Shown one piece after another: positions 55,106 to 64,000 of a DNA stretch of 64,000 nt. The translations under genes were made by a program, and so were the position numbers. Every line of letters starts with the position of its first letter. The first letter of the stretch is position 1. The stretch lies in the NCBI RefSeq assembly GCF_030436115.1, contig NZ_CP129407.1:464402-528401 (forward strand), in the 5' to 3' direction. This DNA comes from Borrelia sp. P9F1. GTDB lineage: Bacteria; Spirochaetota; Spirochaetia; Borreliales; Borreliaceae. Under the pieces are notes generated by a model. That model was not told where the DNA came from. It searched no databases and saw nothing but the letters and a program-made list of their open reading frames with translations.

Positions 55106-55877
55106 TTTACTTAATTTACTTTGTCAAAGTTACCCTAATTTGACAAGAGATGAGTTAAGAATATTAATTTTGACTGGAAGTGTGTATGTCAATTCGCATA
55201 AAGAGCTCAACCCTAAGGTTTTGCTGGTAAAGAGTAGTGCAATAAGTTTAATACGAGCCGAGTCTAATCAGTTTGTGTCAAGAGGAGGAGGTAAACTTTT
55301 AGAAGCATTGGAATCGTTTGAAATTTCAGTTCAAGGTAAAATCTGTGTTGATGTTGGAGCTTCAACAGGTGGGTTTACGGATTGTCTTTTGCAAAAAGGA
55401 GCCTTGTTGGTTTATGCTGTTGATGTTGGATTTAATCAGCTTTCTTATAAATTGCGAGTTGATCCAAGGGTTAGAGTTTATGAGAAGACTAATATATTTG
55501 ATATTAAAAAATTTGACATATCTCCCAACTTAGCTGTTGTTGATGTTTCTTTCAGGTCTGCGGTTGGCGTATGCGTAGATTTGATTAATAAGCTTTCTGA
55601 TGGGTTTATCATTGCTCTTATTAAGCCTCAGTTTGAACTTAAAGAATTGGATTTAGACATAAAAGATTTTAGTGGCGTGGTTGATACTAGATATTTGACT
55701 AAAATATTAGACAAGGTAATTAGGAAATTTCATGACAACAACTTACAAGTTAAAAACATTCTGAAACTTGAAATCAAGGGAAGAAAGGGAAATCAAGAAT
55801 TTATGTTTTTAATTACTAATAACGACGTATCAGGACTTAGCCAGTCTCTTGAATTGCTTCAAAGTATTAATGATTGA
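55086..55877 (+). CDS. tlyA: TlyA-like rRNA 2'-O-methyltransferase / haemolysin-type protein
   Basis: 263 aa. An S4-like RNA-binding part (about 1-65, LILTGSVYVNSHKEL) then an FtsJ-type methyltransferase fold with GKICVDVGASTGGFTDCLL and the K-D-K-E tetrad: K near 70, D in AVVDVSFR, K in LIKPQFE and E in GNQEF. In mycobacteria TlyA methylates 16S and 23S rRNA ribose and its loss gives capreomycin resistance; the same protein was described as a haemolysin in spirochaetes (Brachyspira). TTG start at 55086 inside ymdB. Equivalent of BB_0506. Confidence 0.85.
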   Translation: MREYRDSLLNLLCQSYPNLTRDELRILILTGSVYVNSHKELNPKVLLVKSSAISLIRAESNQFVSRGGGKLLEALESFEISVQGKICVDVGASTGGFTDCLLQKGALLVYAVDVGFNQLSYKLRVDPRVRVYEKTNIFDIKKFDISPNLAVVDVSFRSAVGVCVDLINKLSDGFIIALIKPQFELKELDLDIKDFSGVVDTRYLTKILDKVIRKFHDNNLQVKNILKLEIKGRKGNQEFMFLITNNDVSGLSQSLELLQSIND

Positions 55878-55882
55878 TACTT

Positions 55883-56665
55883 TTAAAATGTTTTCTTATC
55901 TAGAATGCCCGAGAAATTTAAGTTTAAATCTTCAAGTATTATTGGATTATTTTCAATTCTTAAGGTTATTCCATTAATGCCTTGGATTTCAAGGCATGTT
56001 AAGATGATTTGGTTTACTTGGTTGATTGTTCCCTCTACTCCAAAGCTATTTTCATAAAATTCCTTAGATAGGTTGATGTGAGCAATGCCGTCACTTATGC
56101 TTAAATTCAATATTTTAGTATTAATAGGAATTAAACTTAGATAGTTATTTTTAAGTTCATATTCATTCGGACCGTTAATAAGTGCTTTTAGTGTCTCTTC
56201 AAGAATATTTTTGTCATAGTGAATAGTTCTTTTAATGTCTTGCTTTAAAAAATGCCCCTCAGTAGTAACTTTTATGAAGTACAGCTTAACCACTTTTTTC
56301 TTTTTTGAAAGTTTTTGTTGTTGGTGCTTAAATTCTTCTTCAATTTTTTGTATCTCAGGAGGTTTGATTAAAAATTTTTCATCACTAAGTATCTTAACAG
56401 TTTCTCTTTTTGTATTATCTAGCTCGGCCTCTATTACTTTGCTAGGTTTTGATGAATCAAATTCAAAGTTTTCATAACCAGCAATTCTATCATTAAATAT
56501 GTTCTTAATTAATGAATTCTTAACTATTAGTAACAAACAAAGGCCCGTAGCAAAAATGGCAAACAGGACCAGGAACACATCCGTTTTGCTAAGACTACCT
56601 CTTCTGCGTCTAACCCTTTTCTTCCTCTTCTTCACCTGATATCCGTCCATAATTGGCATAAACAT
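55883..56665 (-). CDS. Membrane-anchored GerMN-domain protein
   Basis: 260 aa from ATG 56665 (other in-frame ATGs at 56713, 56659 and 56650 are possible). A lysine/arginine-rich head (KKRKKRVRRRRG) precedes one membrane helix (VFLVLFAIFATGLCLLLIV), then a coiled, charged stretch, then a GerMN fold (residues ~140-250, KLYFIKVTTEGHF, ALINGPNEYELKNNYLSLIP and SFGVEGTINQVNQIILT). GerMN domains occur in germination and cell-wall proteins; role in a spirochaete is unknown. It lies between tlyA and the divergent der gene. A TATAAT lies about 11 bases before the ATG. Confidence 0.78.
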   Translation of the reverse strand: MFMPIMDGYQVKKRKKRVRRRRGSLSKTDVFLVLFAIFATGLCLLLIVKNSLIKNIFNDRIAGYENFEFDSSKPSKVIEAELDNTKRETVKILSDEKFLIKPPEIQKIEEEFKHQQQKLSKKKKVVKLYFIKVTTEGHFLKQDIKRTIHYDKNILEETLKALINGPNEYELKNNYLSLIPINTKILNLSISDGIAHINLSKEFYENSFGVEGTINQVNQIILTCLEIQGINGITLRIENNPIILEDLNLNFSGILDKKTF

Positions 56666-56720
56666 GCAATATTTGATATTATAGTGGATATAGCTATATA
56701 GAAAAAGAGGCAAATTATTT

Positions 56721-58049
56721 TTGATTAATTCTAGGAAACAAGACTATTGTAGTGTTTTTATTGTAGGCAGACCAAATGTTGGGAAATCCACTTTGTTTAA
56801 TAAGCTTTTAAATTCAAAGAGAAGCATTACTGATGAAACTTATGGAGTTACCAGAGATTTGATTAAAGAGATTTGCGAGGTTGATTCTTGTAAATTCTAT
56901 TTGGTGGATACTGGCGGATTTACCCTTTTGAGGGATGAAATTAGCAAGATTGTGGTTGATAAGGTTATAAACTCGCTTGATGGTGCTGATTTGATTTTGC
57001 TTGTGTTAGATGTCAATGAAATGCTAGCAGAAGATTATGAGCTTATTGAAAGACTGAGGAAATATAGTGATAAGATAGTCTTAGTATTAAATAAAATAGA
57101 TGGGCAGAGTAAGGAATCTTTGGCTTATGAGTTTCAAAAATTGGGATTTAAGAAGAGATTTTTAGTTAGTGCGGCTCGTGGAAAAGGTATTAATTATTTA
57201 AGGGGATTTTTAAGAGATTCAATTGGTAAATTATCGAGTGGTGATGAAAGTGACGAAAATATTGATATTAAAATCGGTATTATAGGTAAGCCAAATTCAG
57301 GCAAGTCCACTCTTATTAACTTTTTATCAGGACATGAGGTCTCTATTGTTTCTCATGAAGCAGGGACTACAAGAGATTTTGTTAAGACGAAATTTAAAAG
57401 AGATGGAAAGACGTTCGAAATTATTGACACAGCTGGAATAAGGAGAAGATCAAGGGTAGATGAACTTATTGAGCGTTATTCTGTAAGTAGAGCTTTAAGA
57501 GTGATTGATAGGGTAGATGTTGTCTTTTTATTAATTGATACTAATGAGGACTTAACAGCTCAAGATAAGAAAATTGCTCACTATGCAACTAAGAAGGGAA
57601 AGGGCATTGTAATTGTATTTACCAAGTGGGATTGTGTAGAGGTCAAGAAAGGTTATTTTGAAGCCGTAAAGGATCGTGTTAATTTCTTTTTTCCGATTTT
57701 AAACTTTGCTCCCATATTAAGAATATCCGTTCATGGGAGGATAGGTTTGGATAGTCTTTTTAAGGAAGCAATTAAATTAAGAAAACAACTTGAACTTAAG
57801 GTCAATACTGCTGATTTGAATAAAATGTTAAATTTGTGGATTAAGGATTACCACCTAAATATCACGCACAAGGTAAAGTACATAACTCAGGTTAGTGTTA
57901 ATCCCATCAAGTTTGTTTTATTTGCTAATAAAATTACTAATTTCCCAAATTCTTACTATAATTATTTAATAAATAATATTCGTAAAATTGGGTATGCAAA
58001 TATTCCGATTCTAATGGAAATTAGAGAAAGGGCAAGAAGCTCAAGGTGA
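56721..58049 (+). CDS. der: Ribosome-assembly GTPase Der (EngA)
   Basis: 442 aa with two GTPase domains: G1 motifs GRPNVGKS and GKPNSGKS, G3 DTGGF and DTAGI, then a C-terminal KH-like domain (LKVNTADLNKMLNLWIK). Der helps mature the 50S subunit. TTG start at 56721 with AGAGG upstream. Diverges from the GerMN gene by about 55 bases; the stop overlaps the next gene by 4. Equivalent of BB_0508. Confidence 0.96.
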   Translation: MINSRKQDYCSVFIVGRPNVGKSTLFNKLLNSKRSITDETYGVTRDLIKEICEVDSCKFYLVDTGGFTLLRDEISKIVVDKVINSLDGADLILLVLDVNEMLAEDYELIERLRKYSDKIVLVLNKIDGQSKESLAYEFQKLGFKKRFLVSAARGKGINYLRGFLRDSIGKLSSGDESDENIDIKIGIIGKPNSGKSTLINFLSGHEVSIVSHEAGTTRDFVKTKFKRDGKTFEIIDTAGIRRRSRVDELIERYSVSRALRVIDRVDVVFLLIDTNEDLTAQDKKIAHYATKKGKGIVIVFTKWDCVEVKKGYFEAVKDRVNFFFPILNFAPILRISVHGRIGLDSLFKEAIKLRKQLELKVNTADLNKMLNLWIKDYHLNITHKVKYITQVSVNPIKFVLFANKITNFPNSYYNYLINNIRKIGYANIPILMEIRERARSSR

Positions 58050-59296
58050 AATATATACTTTTATTCTTAATCGCTAGCAGTCTTAATTTTCTAGCATATG
58101 GGAGTTTTTTCTATGATCCTACCGTTAGAGCAAACTACTCGCAATATTTTAGCTCAAGCAATATTTCAGAAAGGATCAAACCCCACAAGCACTACACTAC
58201 GAATGGTTATTATGTTGAGGTTTCAAGTTCAACAAAGGGAAATTACGTTTACTATTCTTTTTTCCGCCGCAAAGACGGGTTATCCTATATTTTGCCGGGT
58301 TCTTATGTAGTTAAAGTTGGAAAGGATGGAATTGATCAGATAAAAATATTTTTTATACACAGGGCGGATACTTTTATTAGAATAAAACCAAGCGGTTCGC
58401 ATTCTAGTGCCGACTTTTATTTAATAAATACTTTAATACACAAAGAGGTCAAATTGCCTTTCAAGATTATGGATATTGCTACTGGTTCTTTCCTAGAGAT
58501 AGCTAAATATGTCAGCAGTTTTATTGACTTGAAATTTTTTGATCCTCAATATATTGAAGTCTATGAGAATGTTTCCAGCATGGTTGATAAGTTTAGAACA
58601 TTCCTAAGGAGTTCTTCGATTGCTGAGGTTCCTGATGGTGCAATGAGTGAGCTGGGAGAGATGGTGTATATTAAGACAGGAAAACCTCAAGGAGAGGTTG
58701 AGGGATTTAATTGCTCTGGGTTTGGGAAATGGGTAGCTGATTCAATTTATAAGACAATGACAAAAGAGCTTTTAAAAATAGAAGATCTTAAAGTCAGGCA
58801 CATTGGAGTTAGGGGTAATAGTTTTACTGAGAAGTATGAGTTTAGTAGGGATTTGTTCTTTGGACTTGACTGGACCCGTAATATTGGATATAGGCTTAAA
58901 AATATTAATGCTGGCTTGGATTTAACTAGAATTAAAGAAAATGATGTAAACAATGTTAGCTTTTTAAAATACATTGAAAATCGTGGGTATGAGATTGATA
59001 ATTTGGATTTTATTCTTTATTATCTAACTTTGAGTGAACCTGGTTATATATACTTTGGTTCTGTTAATACAACAATGAAAGGGGCATCTGGGAAGGTATT
59101 TCATAAACATGTTGTTGTTTTGTTTCCATTTATTGATAAAGAATCGATTTTTAGAACCTCTGTGATGGAGGTTAACAGTGAAACTTCAATTAAATCACTT
59201 AGGAAAAGATACCCGGATTCGTATATCCATCTAGTTAGGGCAAAAGCTATGAAGGATGTGACTGTAGTTCCAATATCAAAGAGGACGAATAATTAG
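58046..59296 (+). CDS. Exported protein with possible NlpC/P60-like cysteine-peptidase features
   Basis: 416 aa. Signal peptide at 1-19 (KYILLFLIASSLNFLAYGS), so periplasmic or exported. Two elements recall NlpC/P60-type cysteine peptidases: a Cys in EGFNCSGFGKWVAD (compare DCSGxV) at about residues 221-234 and a His in FHKHVVVLFPF near residue 352. This is inference from short motifs, not a full match. If right, it could cut peptidoglycan peptides. It overlaps der by 4 bases and precedes a HAD phosphatase gene. Equivalent of BB_0509. Confidence 0.6.
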   Translation: MKYILLFLIASSLNFLAYGSFFYDPTVRANYSQYFSSSNISERIKPHKHYTTNGYYVEVSSSTKGNYVYYSFFRRKDGLSYILPGSYVVKVGKDGIDQIKIFFIHRADTFIRIKPSGSHSSADFYLINTLIHKEVKLPFKIMDIATGSFLEIAKYVSSFIDLKFFDPQYIEVYENVSSMVDKFRTFLRSSSIAEVPDGAMSELGEMVYIKTGKPQGEVEGFNCSGFGKWVADSIYKTMTKELLKIEDLKVRHIGVRGNSFTEKYEFSRDLFFGLDWTRNIGYRLKNINAGLDLTRIKENDVNNVSFLKYIENRGYEIDNLDFILYYLTLSEPGYIYFGSVNTTMKGASGKVFHKHVVVLFPFIDKESIFRTSVMEVNSETSIKSLRKRYPDSYIHLVRAKAMKDVTVVPISKRTNN

Positions 59297-59301
59297 CTAT
59301 T

Positions 59302-59988
59302 ATGATAAAAGCTGTAGTATTTGATCTTGATGGGACTCTTTATCCTGAGATTGATATGAACTTGGCAATGTTACCTGAATTTTTAGGAAATATTAGGTTT
59401 TTTTTTGCTTTCAAAAGGGTAAGAAAGGAAATAAGAGTTTTACAAAGAGAAAAGAGTGAGCCTTCTAGTAGGGATAAATTAATGTCTATGCAGATTGAAA
59501 TGCTTGCTGCGCGTTTGGGATTCAGCACGAGCAGGTGTGAATTTTTATTAAATAAGATTTATTATGGGGAGGCTTTTGGGAGCAAATTTAAAAGATTTAA
59601 GCCTTATTCTGGTGTACGTGATTTAATTTATTCTCTTAAAAATAGGGGAGTAAAACTGGGTGTGATGTCAGATTTTCCAATTGCAAACCGTGTAAGCAAT
59701 CTGTTAGGCATTAAGGACGGATTTTGGGATATTCTTTATTCATCAGAAGATACTGGGTATTTAAAGCCGAGCAAAATGGCTTTCTTAAGGATTATGTATG
59801 AACTTGGTATACAAGGTAAGCATATCTTATATGTTGGGAATTCTTATGAGTATGATATTTTGGGTGCTGGTGGTGCTTTAATGAGAACAGCTTATTTGTC
59901 TGAGAAGAAATTATCAAATAACATGAAATGTGATTTTATTTTTAGTAACTATAAGGAGTTGCAAAAATATATACTTTTAAATATGTAG
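59302..59988 (+). CDS. HAD-superfamily hydrolase
   Basis: 228 aa. The HAD motif I FDLDGTLYPE is at residues 8-17, motif II LGVMSDF near 124, motif III KPS and motif IV YVGNSYEYDILGAGG near 190. Class C1 caps are suggested by the helical insert (residues 20-100). Probably a phosphatase of small phosphorylated metabolites; substrate not readable. ATG 59302, 5 bases after the previous stop. Confidence 0.85.
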   Translation: MIKAVVFDLDGTLYPEIDMNLAMLPEFLGNIRFFFAFKRVRKEIRVLQREKSEPSSRDKLMSMQIEMLAARLGFSTSRCEFLLNKIYYGEAFGSKFKRFKPYSGVRDLIYSLKNRGVKLGVMSDFPIANRVSNLLGIKDGFWDILYSSEDTGYLKPSKMAFLRIMYELGIQGKHILYVGNSYEYDILGAGGALMRTAYLSEKKLSNNMKCDFIFSNYKELQKYILLNM

Positions 59989-60004
59989 ATGGGTAAAATA
60001 TTTT

Positions 60005-63000
60005 ATGATAGATTTTGTAACCATTCTGGTTAATCTTTTATTGGTGTTTATAATTTTATTTATCTATAGACAGTATGATAGGCGTTCAAGAGCCCTAGAT
60101 AAGATTAAAAAATTTGTTGATATTGCCAAGGACAATCTTGAAGATTTTATTGAAGAGAAGACGAAAGAAATCAGTAACCTTGCTGTTGACATGGAAGCTT
60201 ATCAGCGTTCTAGCATAGAGATTATAAAAAAAATAGATGAAGTACAACAAAAAATTAAAAATAAAAGCAATGATTTTGCGGAAGTGGAGAAAAAGATTGC
60301 TTATCATGACTCTATGCTTAAAGAGCTAGATGATATGACTCTTAAAGTACAAGATAATATACAAAGACTTCAAGTTGATGGAAAAATCGTAGATAAGCTT
60401 TCAAAGACTTTAAAGTATTTTAATACTCAGATTGATTCTGTTGATTCTAGGCTGGGTGCGGTTTTTGAAAAATTCGATAAGACAAATAAGGAAAATCTTG
60501 AGGCGATTAAGATTGAAAGTTGGGAAAAGTTTAACAATACCGTTGAAGAACTAAGTTTGAGAATGAATAATTTAGAGCAAGATATTATGTCTTATCAGAA
60601 GTCTTTAGGAATTATTGAGGAGAGGAAGAGTGAAATTTTAGATAAAGGTAATGAGAAGCTTGATAATGAGTTTAAGGAATTTTTATTCAAGCTTGAATCT
60701 AATATGGACAGTTATAACAGGTCAATAGAAGAATCTTTGAGTGTGTATGAGGACAAATATAAATCAATAGAGAATTCTATTGAGCTTATACTTGAGAAGG
60801 CAAAAACTAAAATTAATGATAGGGAAGACTTTATTTTAACCAGATTAAATGAGGAACTACAAGCAAAGTTTGATGGAGTATTTGTGTATGTCAATGAACG
60901 TTCTGTGCAGATGAAAGATAAACTTGAAGATAAGCTTATGTTAATAGATAACGAAATTTCTTCTGTAAGTTCTGTTTTTAAGGATAATGCTTATTCTAGG
61001 TTAAATTCTATTGAAGAGACCATTAAACAAGAAATAAGACAATATGAAGAACAAGTTGCGGATATCTTTGATCAATTTAGGGTTCAGATTGAATCTAATG
61101 TAGGGGGAATTTATAAAGAGTATGATAACAAGATAAATCAGTTTAACAGTGATATAAGAGAGAGAATAGAGCTTAGCCTAGATAACGCTAATTCTAGAAT
61201 GGAAAGTGTAGAGACAAATGTTAAGACGTTGTTAGACGACCTTGAGGAAGATTCTAATAAAATATATGTTGATTTCAAGACAAAGGTAGAAGGAGATATT
61301 GATAAGTTTAGTGAGAGTATATTTTCAAGAATGAATAGTACTGGGAGTGAATTGGAAACAAAGATTTCAAGTATTGAGGGAGATGTTCAAGATAAGATAC
61401 TTAAGTTGGGAAATGACTTGTACGCAGATCTTAAAAGGATCAACGATAGACTTGTTAGTGATTATTCTTACTTAGATGAAAGTATTAATTCAAAGTATGA
61501 TACTCTCTTTGAATCTTTAAATCTAAAAAGTAGTGAGTTGGCAAATCAATTGGAGAGTAAGTATAAGAATGTTGCAGATAAACTTGAGAGTGATATTGAT
61601 GATTTTGCTATTAAGTACAATGAGAGATTTGACAAAGCTTTTGAAAAATCAGATATTGATTACCAGAATTTTGATATTACTAGTAAAAAGTTAGAAGATG
61701 ACATTAGAGCTTTAAATGATTTATTGATGAAAGACGTTGAGGCCTTAAGGGGGGAATTTCAGTCCAATTTGATCAGTATCAGTGATGGTATTGGCAGGGA
61801 AATATCTAATTTGAAGAGCAATTATAGTGAAGATATAGGTGAATTTATTAATAAAATGGAAGCTACCAAACTGCAGTACGAAGATTGGCAGAAGGAAGTA
61901 AGTTCAAATCTGGAGAATATTGAGTCTAATTTGAATAAAACCAATGAAGAATTTTTAAATTTGATTGAAATGCAAAGGGCAAAAGGGAAAGAGCTTAGTG
62001 AAAGTATCTTTGGCGAACTTTCAGATCATATTCAGAAGAAGGCGATGGATATGCATGGCAATTGGAAGGATGAGCTTATTGCTTTAAACAAATCCTTACT
62101 GGACATTAAAATCTCAAGTGAAGAGTTACTCTTATCAGCCTCTTCCAAAGTGGAGTCTTTAGAAAGAGATGTTAATGAAAGACTTGAGTATGTTTCATCA
62201 AAAACTGAGGATCTTGAAAGCTCAGTATTAGAGAAATACAAAGAGTTGAAAGATATTTCATATAGGAAGGGCAATGATACCTTATTAGGCATTAAAGAGT
62301 TTATTGATAATCAAGCTGAAATAATACATGACAAGGCTATTATGATGCTTAATGGACTTAATGAAGGATTTTCTGGTAAAGAAGAGCTGATTAGAAACAA
62401 AATGGAAGAACTTGAATATAGATTGAGAGATTTTAAACTTGAGGGTGAAGATGTCCTAAATAATTTTAGGACGGATCTTGATTCTTTTGTTGAAACTAGA
62501 GTACGAGAGTTTTCTGAAATTAAGAATGAAAATCAAAAGCAAATAGACAATTTTTTAAACTCGATATCTGAGGACATTTTGAGTAGAAAAGATATGCTTA
62601 ATGTTGAAATAGATAGTAAGCTTACTGATTGGCAGGGGAAATTAAGTGAAATAGCGGTTAATATCGAAAATGTATTGACTTCAGGAAGGGTTGATATTAG
62701 TGCGTTAGATTCTGAGATATCTCTAAAGATTAGAGAGCTGAAAACTACTGTTGAGGGCCTTGATAGTTACTACCTTGAAAAAATAGATGAATTTAGAAAC
62801 CAAGGGAATGTATATTCGGATGAATTACTGTCCAATATTATTAGTCATTTTGATGCAGACACTAAAGAGATAGAAGAAAATTTATCCAAGAAATTTGCTA
62901 CGGTATTAGAAAGATCTGAGGAGTTTGTTAAAGAAGTTGACAGTTTGTTGCAAGACAAAAGAACTGATATTACTTCATTTCAGGCAAATATTGATATTAC

Positions 63001-64000
63001 TCTTGACTCTCTCAGTTCAAGGTTTAATGATTTAAACAAAGAGATTAATGAAAAATATAATGAGGTAATACTTAATTCTAGAGGGTATTCGGAAACTCTT
63101 TCAAATAAATTGGAGAATGAGATAGTATATGAGATCGAGGATGTAAGCAGAAAGTTGACGGACAAGATAGATGCTCTTAGTAAGAATATGAATGAAAATT
63201 TGCAAAGTTTTAAATCATCTTTTGATGTGTCAAAGTATCAAGTTGAAAATTTTGAAATTAAGATTAAGGACATAATAGAGAAAGAAGAAATAAGAATTAA
63301 TGAATTTTTAAAGGAGATTGAACAGCAATATGCAACTAGAAAAGAGGAAGCTGTTGACTACAAGAGGATAATGGATGCTGATGTTGTTAAGTTAAAAGAG
63401 CAGTTTATAGAAAGGATTAATGAACTTAAGGGTAATATTGAGGATAAATCTGAGTTTTTAAATGATCTTTATAAGGAAAGATTTAAAGTTTTTGAAAATA
63501 ATCTTGAAGAAAGGTATTCAACTTTTTTAATTGAAAGTGAAGAGGCTATTTTAAAGATTAGAGATGAAATATATAAGATACTTACAGATAATGATGAAAA
63601 TTTGAGGGTAAAAATAAGCGAGATGGATCGTAATTTTGAGATATTGGAGGAAAGATCAAAGGAAGTTTTAGAGTTTGAAGAGAGTTTAAGAAAAAAGATA
63701 AGAGAGAGTACCGATACGATAAGCCATCAATTTGATTTGATTAAGTCAGATATTGAGAAAGAAATGAGGATACAATTCGAGTCACATATGATGAGAACAA
63801 CTGCTTCAATTGATGAAGAAATTACAAAGTATGAGAATGGGATTAACAACAAAATATCTTCCCTTAAGTTAATTGAAAATAGTTTTAAGGACATAGAGAA
63901 AGATCTAAAAGATAAAGTTGGTAAATGTCATAATGAGATTAGCAGTGTGCTTGACTTGAAGTACAGGGAGCTTGAGGGGAAGTACAATGAGAAGCAGGAG
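60005..64000 (+). CDS. Giant membrane-anchored coiled-coil protein (N-terminal 1332 codons, partial)
   Basis: Open from ATG 60005 to the window end (3996 bases, no stop). A membrane helix at residues 3-21 (DFVTILVNLLLVFIILFIYRQYD) is followed by about 1300 residues of nearly continuous charged helix with heptad-like spacing and no recognisable catalytic domain. K, E, D and S dominate, W and C are very rare. B31 BB_0512, from memory about 2166 aa, lies in the equivalent place. A likely long filament or tether between the membrane and another structure, for example the cell cylinder or flagellar zone, but unproven. Confidence 0.8.
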   Translation, partial: MIDFVTILVNLLLVFIILFIYRQYDRRSRALDKIKKFVDIAKDNLEDFIEEKTKEISNLAVDMEAYQRSSIEIIKKIDEVQQKIKNKSNDFAEVEKKIAYHDSMLKELDDMTLKVQDNIQRLQVDGKIVDKLSKTLKYFNTQIDSVDSRLGAVFEKFDKTNKENLEAIKIESWEKFNNTVEELSLRMNNLEQDIMSYQKSLGIIEERKSEILDKGNEKLDNEFKEFLFKLESNMDSYNRSIEESLSVYEDKYKSIENSIELILEKAKTKINDREDFILTRLNEELQAKFDGVFVYVNERSVQMKDKLEDKLMLIDNEISSVSSVFKDNAYSRLNSIEETIKQEIRQYEEQVADIFDQFRVQIESNVGGIYKEYDNKINQFNSDIRERIELSLDNANSRMESVETNVKTLLDDLEEDSNKIYVDFKTKVEGDIDKFSESIFSRMNSTGSELETKISSIEGDVQDKILKLGNDLYADLKRINDRLVSDYSYLDESINSKYDTLFESLNLKSSELANQLESKYKNVADKLESDIDDFAIKYNERFDKAFEKSDIDYQNFDITSKKLEDDIRALNDLLMKDVEALRGEFQSNLISISDGIGREISNLKSNYSEDIGEFINKMEATKLQYEDWQKEVSSNLENIESNLNKTNEEFLNLIEMQRAKGKELSESIFGELSDHIQKKAMDMHGNWKDELIALNKSLLDIKISSEELLLSASSKVESLERDVNERLEYVSSKTEDLESSVLEKYKELKDISYRKGNDTLLGIKEFIDNQAEIIHDKAIMMLNGLNEGFSGKEELIRNKMEELEYRLRDFKLEGEDVLNNFRTDLDSFVETRVREFSEIKNENQKQIDNFLNSISEDILSRKDMLNVEIDSKLTDWQGKLSEIAVNIENVLTSGRVDISALDSEISLKIRELKTTVEGLDSYYLEKIDEFRNQGNVYSDELLSNIISHFDADTKEIEENLSKKFATVLERSEEFVKEVDSLLQDKRTDITSFQANIDITLDSLSSRFNDLNKEINEKYNEVILNSRGYSETLSNKLENEIVYEIEDVSRKLTDKIDALSKNMNENLQSFKSSFDVSKYQVENFEIKIKDIIEKEEIRINEFLKEIEQQYATRKEEAVDYKRIMDADVVKLKEQFIERINELKGNIEDKSEFLNDLYKERFKVFENNLEERYSTFLIESEEAILKIRDEIYKILTDNDENLRVKISEMDRNFEILEERSKEVLEFEESLRKKIRESTDTISHQFDLIKSDIEKEMRIQFESHMMRTTASIDEEITKYENGINNKISSLKLIENSFKDIEKDLKDKVGKCHNEISSVLDLKYRELEGKYNEKQE

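Overview
The window looks like the central part of a Borrelia linear chromosome. It is A+T-rich, the gene order follows the B. burgdorferi B31 BB_0438 to BB_0512 block (recalled from memory), and there are many spirochaete-type lipoproteins. Three genes sit where I recall no gene in B31 numbering: recF (224-1291), a small heat-shock protein (7101-7511) and recR (26559-27143). That suggests a relapsing-fever or related Borrelia rather than the Lyme group, but this is inference, not proof.

Layout. 1-4.5 kb: the end of dnaN, then recF, a DciA-like helicase loader gene, rpmH, rnpA, yidC and jag, with several short overlaps. 4.6-9.3 kb: a sugar-nucleotide epimerase, class II aldolase, Hsp20 and, on the minus strand, aspS. 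9.3-14.4 kb (minus strand): rpoN, hpf, an HPr and an antiporter with a fused PTS EIIA domain, in an order that recalls the enterobacterial rpoN/nitrogen-PTS locus, preceded by a split chromate-type transporter. 14.4-23 kb: MscS channel, glycolipid glycosyltransferase, holA, a lipoprotein, uvrC, and two envelope or repeat proteins. 23-24.5 kb: four tRNA genes (three Ser, one Arg), a lipoprotein and the SRP RNA. 24.6-27.9 kb: dnaX-ebfC-recR, then ndk. 28.4-32.6 kb: lptC/lptA/lptB-like genes, a PgeF-type protein, a Nif3-type protein, lspA and a small membrane protein. 32.6-38.1 kb: a decayed YmdB-like paralogue, murA with the fosfomycin-resistant Asp, and two tandem MATE transporters. 38.5-52.7 kb: tuf and the whole S10-spc-alpha ribosomal cluster with secY and rpoA. 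52.8-64 kb: RNase Y, YmdB, TlyA, a GerMN protein, Der, an exported protein with a possible cysteine-peptidase fold, a HAD phosphatase, and the first 1332 codons of a giant coiled-coil protein that runs off the window.

About 65 of 77 protein genes lie on the + strand, reading away from dnaN as expected for the leading strand. The + strand is visibly G/T-rich. The most interesting points are the nitrogen-PTS-like locus with EIIA fused to an ion antiporter, the YmdB-like pseudoenzyme, the Lpt transport genes in a lineage without LPS, the MATE gene-conversion patch, a perfect 19-bp inverted repeat between a lipoprotein gene and a tRNA operon, and several promoters placed almost on top of start codons. 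I found no CRISPR array, insertion sequence or prophage.
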